From positions 1-10,998 of the forward strand of contig DGIE01000002.1 in the NCBI GenBank assembly GCA_002393025.1: 10,998 nt of DNA, written 5' to 3'. The DNA comes from Holosporaceae bacterium UBA3830. GTDB taxonomy: Bacteria; Pseudomonadota; Alphaproteobacteria; UBA3830. The position numbers were made by a program, and so were the translations under genes. Under the pieces are notes generated by a model. That model did no database searches. It worked only from the letters and a program-made list of their open reading frames with translations, and was not told the DNA's origin. Of the stretch, positions 1-5,556 are shown one piece after another; position 1 is the first letter of the stretch; each line of letters opens with the position of its first letter.

Positions 1-158
1 TCCATAACCAGCCAAACATCCAATAAATAGATAATATATTATCTTTAGTAATATTTCAACTCCAAATGTGATATTAAATAATCTCATTTTATATTTATGG
101 CTATCTGGCCACTTTCATAAAGTAGGACTGGTTGTGATAAGGTGTCTCAAACAAAAAA

Positions 159-1132
159 TCAATGAGTTTTGAAAATTAAATTGGGATCGAATTTGCAGTC
201 ATATTTGAGGATAGCGAAGGCAGCAAGAAGAATCTTTTTCATAACAGCGACGATGATTTGCATTTTGGCTTTACCTCTGGCGAGTAATTTTTGTTTGTAT
301 CGATGAAACTGTTCACAGCATTGGATGGCCACAATAGCAGGAAAATACAAAGCATTGCGCAAAAAACTATTTCCGAATTTGGAGATTTTGGGTTTTTTGT
401 GAACAGAAGTCCCAGATTCGCAAATACGAGGAGTAAGACCGCAGTAAACAGCCAATTGACGTGCGTTCACGAACTTATCAACCGACTGAACTTCAGCTAG
501 AATAGCGATAGCGGAAATTTCGGCGATACCGTCAATTGATTGTAGATTCTCGAACTGTGTCTTTAATTTTTTATCAGAATTTATCAAATTGATGATCTGA
601 TTTACAATTTTTTTACGACGAAGTTCGAATTCGTTGAGAGTTTCCATCCAAACATTCTCATCAAGCTCACAAGTAGAGTGTTCGATGTGATTCTTGCATT
701 GAGAAGATATTTTAGTTTGAGCGAGATAAGTTCTGTATAAAGAACAATGGATCGAACAATCGCTGAAGGTTTCTGATAATTCGGATCATTTGCTGATACA
801 GAACCATATTCCGCAATTAATTGAGCGTCCTTCTTATCAGTCTTGATTCTGGATAGTCTAGAACGAGAAAAAGATTTGATTTTGAAAGGATTTACAACTT
901 TCACGATAAATTTGTGATCAAACAAAAAATCCGCAACAGCTTCGGAATAACTTCCAGTTGATTCAAGAAAGCACTCAGCTTTCAGTGCATTACGCTTTTG
1001 AAGAAAATTCAAAATTTCTTTGAATCCCGCCAGAGAATTAGGAATAGTTTTTTCAAAGAAACGATTATTCTTCAAAAGAGCCAAAGAAATATCTTTTTTA
1101 CTGACATCCATCCCTAAAATGCACCTTGACAT
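159..1132 (-). pseudogene. IS110-family DEDD transposase, split by a frameshift
   Basis: Two overlapping reading frames together make one IS110-type transposase of about 320-340 residues, the normal family length. The first frame (1132 down to 602) carries the RuvC-like DEDD domain: GMDVSKKDISLAL near the N-terminus, the glutamate in ECFLESTGSY and the aspartates in KTDKKDAQLIAEYG. The second frame (to the TGA at 159-161) carries the Transposase_20 domain, with SIDGIAEISAIAILAEV, CGLTPRICESGTSVHKK and FGNSFLRNALY. Around 735-770 the first frame stops making family sense after RSIVLY, and a -1 frame continues with RTYLAQTKISSQ, then KNHIEHSTCELDENVWMETL. I see no obvious slippery heptamer, so decay is likelier than programmed frameshifting. 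The start chosen is the ATG at 1132, with AGAGG six bases upstream, rather than the TTG at 1138. Confidence 0.85.
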
Positions 1133-1154
1133 AATCAACCTCTATCAACGAAAA

Positions 1155-1380
1155 TTAACAAGCAGTGATGCCAAACATGTAAACGAAACGTACTGGAACC
1201 CAGTCGCTAAGATAAGGTCCGGCATTGCTGCTGAGATGAGGACTTTTCAGAAGCTCAGACTCAATAGTCTCGTTTTTAATACAGTATTCCGCATCTCCAT
1301 TCTGAGACATAAGCTTCATATTACAGAACCTCTTCTCTCGAAGATACGTACATGTTTTTGTGGTCATTCGCTCCACCATT
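1155..1380 (-). ncRNA. Candidate IS110 bridge RNA
   Basis: The leader upstream of the transposase, read on the transposase strand, folds into nested helices. AGCAG-CA-ATGCC (1221-1232) pairs with GGCAT-CA-CTGCT (1161-1172), two 5-bp helices around a 2x2 internal loop. It encloses a loop of about 48 nt containing the hairpin ACTGG-GTT-CCAGT (1192-1204). Further 5', GAAGCT (1312-1317) pairs with AGCTTC (1250-1255), and inside it GTCTC (1304-1308) pairs with GAGAC (1267-1271). CTTC-GAGA-GAAG (1332-1343) is a tetraloop hairpin, and 1349-1357 can pair with 1173-1181 (9 bp). Helices closing large internal loops are the architecture known for bridge RNAs, which guide IS110 recombinases to donor and target DNA. 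I have not assigned the guide bases. A 74-codon minus-strand ORF spans the region but looks like chance. Confidence 0.55.
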
Positions 1381-1395
1381 CAAGTTTTAAGGACT

Positions 1396-1539
1396 GGACA
1401 TTTACAGAGCGAGATTTTCGAATTGGCGACAATAGAAAAAAGCATAAAATGCTTTTGAGAGCGAGCGAATGTAACCTCAGCGGTAGAGCATCACGTTCAC
1501 ATCGTGGGGTCTCAGGTTCGAACCCTGCAATGTCCACCA
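1396..1539 (+). tRNA. tRNA-Val(CAC)-like gene interrupted by about 70 nt; possibly a pseudo-tRNA
   Basis: From 1475 to 1539 the sequence reads as a tRNA from D-arm to encoded CCA: D-loop AGCGGTA, anticodon stem 1491-1495/1503-1507, seven-base loop TTCACAT with anticodon CAC at 1498-1500 (reads GUG, valine), T-loop TTCGAAC at 1517-1523, acceptor 3' strand AATGTCC at 1529-1535, then A and CCA. The bases just before the D-arm do not pair with the acceptor strand. GGACATT at 1396-1402 pairs with all seven and is followed by TA, as at tRNA positions 8-9. The gene therefore looks split by 1405-1474 between positions 9 and 10. Two mismatches (C10:C25 in the D-stem, and T:C at the outer pair of the T-stem, 1512/1528) suggest decay. 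Either it is a pseudogene, or the insert is removed or tolerated. Confidence 0.6.
1405..1474. other. Insert within the tRNA-like gene, with central hairpin
   Basis: The 70 nt separating the tRNA 5' strand from its D-arm contain a perfect 8-bp hairpin at 1438-1456 (AAAAGCAT, loop AAA, ATGCTTTT). Near the ends lie TTACA (1402-1406) and TGTAA (1470-1474), which are inverted copies, and GAGCGAG occurs near both ends. This recalls the small palindromic elements that insert into genes and RNAs of Rickettsia, but I do not recognise the sequence as a known member. No obvious direct target duplication is visible. Confidence 0.4.
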
Positions 1540-1554
1540 GCAACGTGACGTTGC
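1540..1554. repeat. 15-bp near-perfect palindrome directly after the tRNA CCA
   Basis: GCAACGT-G-ACGTTGC begins at the base after the CCA end of the tRNA-like gene. As RNA it would form a hairpin of 5 bp with loop GTGAC. A T-rich stretch follows (GTTTGATTTTT, from about 1561), but seven or more bases away, so it is at best a weak terminator. It could equally be a protein-binding site or a trace of integration beside the tRNA. Confidence 0.4.
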
Positions 1555-1677
1555 ATCCAGTTGTTTGATTTTTAAGGAAAATTCGGGAACTTTAAAAACA
1601 TGATTTGCCAACTGTATGGAATTTATCGTTAATCCATATCAAGTTTGATGCGCATTTAAACAGTCTCCAATCTATAT

Positions 1678-1787
1678 ATTTTGTGAAAAATTTCTCTCCA
1701 AACGCAAAAAAATCTCCAAATTAGGGGAAATGGAGAATTTTGTTATTTCCGCTCAAATTTGAGATTTGAATCGACTTTTCACAAAAT
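1678..1787. repeat. 110-bp element bounded by 12-bp inverted repeats
   Basis: ATTTTGTGAAAA at 1678-1689 recurs as its exact reverse complement, TTTTCACAAAAT, at 1776-1787. Nested inside are TCTCCA/TGGAGA, flanking AATTAGGGGAAA, and TCAAAT/ATTTGA around TTGAG. The arms between the outer repeat and the inner hairpins do not match each other, so it is not one long palindrome. The design resembles a small non-autonomous repeat (MITE or intergenic palindromic element). No clear target duplication flanks it, and no second copy is in the window. Confidence 0.4.
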
Positions 1788-2263
1788 CATCAAAAATTTT
1801 TTCGCAAAAAACTACTGGGGTAGCGATTGATAGCAAAAACGAACTGCAAAATTCAAAAATATCAATAAGTTAAGAAAAACTACAAGAGAATCAGGTTTTT
1901 GGAAAAATGACTAAACAATAAGCAAATGCAGATATTTCAGAAAAACTATCTGTGGGGCAGAAGTTCGACCCTCCTTCGTAAACAACGCAAAAAAGGCGTA
2001 ACAATATGAAAATTCATTTTAATCCTTCCTAAGGATATAGGAATGTTGGTTAAAAATTCAAGGCAGCATAAATACAGTCGCAATCAGTTTTAGGAATCAA
2101 AATCGGACGAAAAAAAATTCTGCCTAGTATTCACCACTTTCTAATCTGTAGTTGTGGTAAAAAAAAATTACAAAACTTGATTCCCGACAGAACAGCAAGA
2201 AACTCCTACACCTATGAATTCGCAACGAAACATACTCGACAAGATCCATCCCATCTTTTGAAG

Positions 2264-2287
2264 AAAAATTTTAAGATCTAAATTTTT
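2264..2287 (-). terminator. Weak AT-only hairpin downstream of the three-gene operon
   Basis: AAAAATTT and AAATTTTT can pair around an 8-nt loop, 14 bases past the stop codon of the last gene. Read leftwards the 3' arm ends in a T run. There is no GC in the stem, so termination efficiency is doubtful. Confidence 0.25.
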
Positions 2288-2300
2288 GTACTTGAACCAA

Positions 2301-2846
2301 TTAACTATCTGAATTCATGTTCCATTTGCGAAATAGATCAGTCCACGGATTTTTTCTTTCTTCATCGCTTTCTGAAGAGTCTTTGTTTTCAGAATAATTC
2401 CCTGAGAATCCTTCATAACAGATATCTTCCACAACCCGAACCTGTCTCTCTCGGTAATTTTGTCGGTAAACCTGCAATAAATTTGAATAATGATCAGCTT
2501 TTCTCTTATCTACATAACTAAGATTCTCTATTAATTTCTCTGCATCCTGAAGCTTATTACTTCCCAGCAGGTTATCTATTCTGTCACCAACCAACCATGT
2601 TGCTGTAACTACTTTTTCAGGTACTTTGAGCTCAGTTTTTATACTTCCATTTACGATCTTTTTCACCCAATCAAAGACATCCCTATTTTTTTCACTCAAA
2701 TCATTGTTTGGTTCCGGATAACTACCTCTTTCAATAAAGCTATGGCTTGCTTCAACATAGTTACGACTTTTCCTGATCTCGTCTGGAGTAATACCAACAA
2801 CTTGACCTGCCATAATTAGAATCAATAATAACAAAGTAAACCTCAT
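2301..2846 (-). CDS. Exported protein of unknown function, 181 aa
   Basis: I do not recognise this protein. The start chosen is the ATG at 2846, because six G residues (2851-2856) lie four bases upstream and because it puts a clean Sec signal peptide at the N-terminus (MRFTLLLLILIMAGQVVG, then ITPDE). A longer reading from a TTG at 2924 would bury that signal. The mature part looks helical and charged. The last 40 residues include an acidic serine-rich stretch (SENKDSSESDEERKN) before an aromatic end (PWTDLFRKWNM). It is the last gene of a three-gene leftward group and starts 94 bases after the stop of its upstream neighbour, so it has its own strong ribosome-binding site. A periplasmic or secreted role is inferred from the signal peptide only. 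Confidence 0.75.
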   Translation of the reverse strand: MRFTLLLLILIMAGQVVGITPDEIRKSRNYVEASHSFIERGSYPEPNNDLSEKNRDVFDWVKKIVNGSIKTELKVPEKVVTATWLVGDRIDNLLGSNKLQDAEKLIENLSYVDKRKADHYSNLLQVYRQNYRERQVRVVEDICYEGFSGNYSENKDSSESDEERKNPWTDLFRKWNMNSDS

Positions 2847-2939
2847 ATGACCCCCCAAACTCGACGTTTCCCGAATCAAAGATACAACCAACATAAACAA
2901 GCTATGAACTCTGGAAGAGTGCAATTTGTGATTATCTAA

Positions 2940-3977
2940 CTACACTTTTTTCTTTAACAAAATATACTCTGCTTCATCATTTATGTTTCGTGAATCCAAA
3001 TACTCCTTTTCGGACAGCACGACGAACGGAGCTTCACCGCATCTATGGGCATATCTCCAGACAATATCTTCACATGACTCACACATATCGTATTTTGTGA
3101 AAAAACGTATTCCCTCATCACGAAAAGTAATTTTATTCAGCGTAACGCAATACAACAAAATATTTTCAGAATGTACAAGCCTGTGAGCATTTTCTTTAAA
3201 CCGAGCAACGGATTGAAATGCTGCAACAGCCTCAGAAAAACGTGCTACAGGAGTATTTCCCATAATAACCTTGACTTTATCCAAATTCGTGCGAGCAATT
3301 TGAGAAAGCTCCGCCGTCTCTCTCTCCACCAAAGAATGCTCCTCCAATGAGTTAAAATACCCCTTTAATCGATCTATGTACTCTACGTGGTACGTCAAAA
3401 GCCTTCCTTTTATCGCTTTCAAATAGACACTGAGTCCCTTTTTCTTTCCGTCACCCACCATAAGATTTAGTTTTTCTTGTAAACCATTACTCTGATAAAA
3501 ATTTATTCCCGTTCCATCTAGAACGCTAGGTACTTCTGACACTACATCGAGAACAGACTGGGCCCATCTTTTTACACTGTCCGAGGAGCCTGTACCTTTA
3601 TGAGCTTGGATCCGAGACAAATTGGAAAGAACGACGTTTAAGTTCTTTGCATTCAACGAATGATCTGGATAGATATAATCTATGAGCTCCTTAATCTCTA
3701 AATTAGGAACAGTTGAAAAGGGAAACATTCCACTTGCAATGACAACCATCTCCTGAGAAACAGAATCCTCGACGATTACAGTATTCTTTCCGTCACCTGC
3801 GTTAACCCTTATTTTGGGTGAATCAAGGTATTTAGCCAAAACCAAACTATCAACACCATCATTCACCCAACGACCAACGCGCATCGCCTCGGTTTGCACG
3901 CAGGCGCAAAATGCAAGCAAAAAGAACAGAAAAAAGCTACTTCCTGCTCTGCAGATAACTCGCTGCATCGATATCAT
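2940..3977 (-). CDS. Exported protein of unknown function, 345 aa
   Basis: Not recognised. A signal peptide covers about residues 1-31: basic start (MISMQRVICRAG), hydrophobic core FFLFFLLAFCAC, and a probable cleavage after QTEA. The cysteines at the end of the core do not form a good lipobox, so a lipoprotein is possible but less likely. The mature protein is mixed and mostly helical in look, with a C-terminal pair of close cysteines (YDMCESCEDIVW), another Cys in AHRCGEAPF, and a lysine-rich tail. The start at 3977 has AGGGGGAG (3981-3988) just upstream; the ATG at 3968 is an alternative. The first 41 bases overlap the end of the preceding gene in another frame, which suggests translational coupling and a shared transcript. 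Confidence 0.75.
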   Translation of the reverse strand: MISMQRVICRAGSSFFLFFLLAFCACVQTEAMRVGRWVNDGVDSLVLAKYLDSPKIRVNAGDGKNTVIVEDSVSQEMVVIASGMFPFSTVPNLEIKELIDYIYPDHSLNAKNLNVVLSNLSRIQAHKGTGSSDSVKRWAQSVLDVVSEVPSVLDGTGINFYQSNGLQEKLNLMVGDGKKKGLSVYLKAIKGRLLTYHVEYIDRLKGYFNSLEEHSLVERETAELSQIARTNLDKVKVIMGNTPVARFSEAVAAFQSVARFKENAHRLVHSENILLYCVTLNKITFRDEGIRFFTKYDMCESCEDIVWRYAHRCGEAPFVVLSEKEYLDSRNINDEAEYILLKKKV

Positions 3978-4530
3978 CGTCTCCCCCTGCAGATTTAGGA
4001 TTCGCAGCGACGGACATCAACTGCAAGCCATATGCACGCATATCTAATCGATCCCATGATGAACCAAAAAAATCACGCTTAGTTGAATCATTCATATCCT
4101 CCTGAAAATGAAGACAAAGCATAGCTAAACAATACTTGTATCCTAAGACCTCCTGGTACCCCCAATCTGCAACACTTTTTAAGGAACTTAGCGCATCATT
4201 CACCAATATTTTCCTTTCGGTACTGTCTTTTTCCAGAGCTTCCTTCAGTTGCATTTTAATACCATTAATGGCAAAGTAGGCATCATCACTAGTGAAATCT
4301 TCCCCCTCAGAAGATTCGCTGGTTTCCGCATAACTCTGATAACTTTGCAATAGTCGCTTCATCATATTAAGAGAAGTAGGAGACATGCTTCTAAACATAT
4401 CAGCACTGATATCTGTCACACCAGCTTCAATAAGTCCTCCACTTTTTGTATGGTAAGATACATGCGGACTGGGCATTCCCACCGCGCTGACAATTCCAGT
4501 CACAAAAAATAATAACAACAACCCTCTCAT
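3937..4530 (-). CDS. Exported protein of unknown function, 197 aa
   Basis: Not recognised. The N-terminus is a compact signal peptide (MRGLLLLFFVTGIVSA, then VGMPSP) with VSA as a good cleavage site. The mature part has a strongly acidic serine-rich stretch (ETSESSEGEDFTSDD, about residues 71-85) followed by helical sequence and an acidic end (GGDDDIDAAS). The ATG at 4530 follows GGAAGGG at proper spacing. It is the first gene of the leftward group and overlaps the next gene by 41 bases. A promoter with TATAAT lies about 30 bases upstream. Its acidic serine-rich stretch resembles one in the third gene, but I see no clear homology between the two proteins. Confidence 0.75.
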   Translation of the reverse strand: MRGLLLLFFVTGIVSAVGMPSPHVSYHTKSGGLIEAGVTDISADMFRSMSPTSLNMMKRLLQSYQSYAETSESSEGEDFTSDDAYFAINGIKMQLKEALEKDSTERKILVNDALSSLKSVADWGYQEVLGYKYCLAMLCLHFQEDMNDSTKRDFFGSSWDRLDMRAYGLQLMSVAANPKSAGGDDDIDAASYLQSRK

Positions 4531-4876
4531 AGCACCCTTCCCTATACACTCTAGGACAAATTATAACATATTTTTGGTAATAAACAACCTGTATCATAAA
4601 TGTCTCACTTTAATAATCATCAAATAGAAGTAAGTGGCAAATTAATGTTGTGCCAAAAATTTGTAGTATATGTATGCATTTACTGATGAATCAAGTTGTT
4701 ATGACGGCTACTGGCACAAATTTTATAATAATCAGTCTTTTTTTTGTTTTGACAAAAATATTAGATCCAACAAATATATGAAATTGTCAAAGAATACCCG
4801 CGCCTACTTTATCTAAATTAGAAAATTTTTATTGAAAATCTTTCTGAATCGAGAATGCTTTTGGATTTCTGTATGG
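4531..4876. other. Intergenic region of about 350 bp with inverted repeats
   Basis: No gene is seen. Besides the promoter near 4560, TTGTGCCA (4648-4655) recurs inverted as TGGCACAA (4712-4719), and TGGCA (4634-4638) can pair with TGCCA (4651-4655). These could be operator half-sites for the leftward operon or chance in AT-rich DNA. Confidence 0.35.
4560..4587 (-). promoter_or_regulatory. Probable sigma70-type promoter for the three exported-protein genes
   Basis: On the minus strand TTGTTT (4582-4587) is followed, after 16 bases, by a perfect TATAAT (4560-4565). Transcription would start near 4553, giving a leader of about 23 bases before the ATG at 4530. The -35 matches consensus only in TTG. 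Confidence 0.5.
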
Positions 4877-5257
4877 TCAGCCAATTCTCATTTTTAAAGC
4901 AGGAATAGTTTCTACGCTTCCGTCTATACGTTTCCAGCCGGTTTTTATCGCCGTAATACCGTTCATTTTACAGTTGAATTTCTCGAAAATAGCCAGACAA
5001 TCTATTATGTTGGTAGAACGGCAGGAAATCGTAAAATTTTTGATATCATTGACTTTCAAGGTATTTACAATCGCTTCGATTTCATTAGGCCATATCATGT
5101 CATGAAAATCGATAAGGTCTTTTCCGATCTTTCTACTCTTCTGATAAGCTTCATAAACTGCGTAATTTGTGCCGACTTTACACGTCTCAAATGGCTGCTC
5201 GAATTCCGCAATGTAAAGTGGTGATTTTTGTTCATTTTTTAAGCTCTCTGCGTACAT
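4877..5257 (-). CDS. Small conserved protein resembling a family from Firmicutes mobile elements, 126 aa
   Basis: There is no signal peptide, unlike the neighbours on both sides. The sequence runs MYAESLKN, then YIAEFEQPFETCKVGTNYA, VYEAYQKSRK, IDFHDMIWPNEIEAIVNTLK, FTISCRSTNIIDCLAIFEKF and NCKMNGITAIKTGW. From memory this pattern matches small proteins (a DUF7698-like family) common in mobile elements of Clostridia and relatives; I know no function for them. The ATG at 5257 is preferred over that at 5269: GGAG lies six bases before it and the family begins MYAES. A promoter-like sequence lies just upstream. The remnant of a DNA methyltransferase gene next to it, also of a kind found in such elements, suggests that both came from one horizontally acquired element. 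Confidence 0.75.
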   Translation of the reverse strand: MYAESLKNEQKSPLYIAEFEQPFETCKVGTNYAVYEAYQKSRKIGKDLIDFHDMIWPNEIEAIVNTLKVNDIKNFTISCRSTNIIDCLAIFEKFNCKMNGITAIKTGWKRIDGSVETIPALKMRIG

Positions 5258-5284
5258 AATTGTCTCCATGTCTAATCGTGTTGT

Positions 5285-5312
5285 AATATAACTCCTTTTG
5301 TTTAATTATCAA
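5285..5312 (-). promoter_or_regulatory. Probable promoter for the gene at 4877-5257
   Basis: TTGATA (5307-5312) and TATATT (5285-5290) on the minus strand are each one base off consensus and 16 bases apart. The predicted start lies a short distance before the ATG at 5257. It gives this gene a promoter independent of the MBL operon to the right. Confidence 0.45.
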
Positions 5313-5360
5313 GTTAATTCTTTGTTTTTATTGAGTTTTTTTTTATTTTTCTGTAATCTT

Positions 5361-5531
5361 TTAATACATCTTCATAAGTTCAACGACGATTTCAGGTTCG
5401 AAAAGATCTTTTTCGAATCCATAGGCTTCCATCATCGCTTGATCGTTGTGTTGATGAACATCGTGTAATTCCAGAGGCATAAACATTTCGTTACATAAAT
5501 CAGCTAAATTGCTGTCGGGGAGGGAGCAAAG
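5361..5531 (-). pseudogene. C-terminal remnant of a large DNA methyltransferase (type IIG/MmeI-like)
   Basis: A minus-strand frame ending in TAA at 5361-5363 reads PDSNLADLCNEMFMPLEL, then HDVHQHNDQAMMEAYGFEKD, and ends VVELMKMY. It closely resembles the extreme C-terminus of large DNA methyltransferases of the MmeI/class IIb kind, where I recall SLADLYDPLTMPPEL, KAHQ-N-DRAVM-AYGF and ELMKMYQ. Only about 52 residues remain. The frame is closed by a TGA a few codons upstream, close to the stop of the MBL gene at 5557, so the catalytic part is missing. The junction near 5520-5555 is probably where other DNA replaced the rest of the gene. The ATG codons inside are not convincing starts. Confidence 0.6.
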
Positions 5532-5556
5532 CACACTTCTTCAGTTTTCTGCTCAC

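Larger units (their letters stand above)
100..1395 (-). mobile_element. IS110-family insertion sequence, degraded; limits approximate
   Basis: The interval holds a frameshifted IS110-type transposase (159-1132) and, on its 5' side, about 260 nt of non-coding but structured sequence. A long non-coding leader upstream of the transposase is the layout of the IS110 group proper, as opposed to IS1111 relatives, where the long non-coding end is downstream. IS110 elements lack the classical terminal inverted repeats and often leave no clear target duplication, so I cannot fix the ends. The outer limits given are the transposase stop side (left) and the point where tRNA-like sequence begins (right). 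With the transposase broken, the copy is probably not autonomous. Confidence 0.7.
1561..2290. other. Gene desert of about 730 bp, AT-rich
   Basis: I find no convincing coding frame on either strand. The stretch is rich in A and T runs. Visible structures are an inverted-repeat-bounded element (1678-1787), a short hairpin ATCCTT-CCT-AAGGAT near 2022-2036, and a weak AT-only hairpin before the first gene. It may be decayed intergenic or former coding sequence; I recognise no protein fragment in it. Confidence 0.5.

Noticed and set aside
1..158. Possible start of another gene at the left edge
   Set aside because: No open frame with recognisable content is visible; it is AT-rich sequence probably containing the downstream end of the IS110 element.
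1155..1379. A 74-codon minus-strand reading frame upstream of the IS110 transposase
   Set aside because: It has no recognisable family sequence and coincides with a strongly structured leader typical of IS110 elements; a bridge RNA explains it better.
1020..1568. A 182-codon plus-strand frame across the IS110 leader and tRNA
   Set aside because: It runs antisense through the transposase start and through the tRNA, with no family resemblance; a shadow frame.
1950..1985. A T-arm-like AGAAG-TTCGACC-CTCCT suggesting a second tRNA
   Set aside because: Only 4 of 5 stem pairs form, and no D-arm, anticodon arm or acceptor stem can be placed around it.
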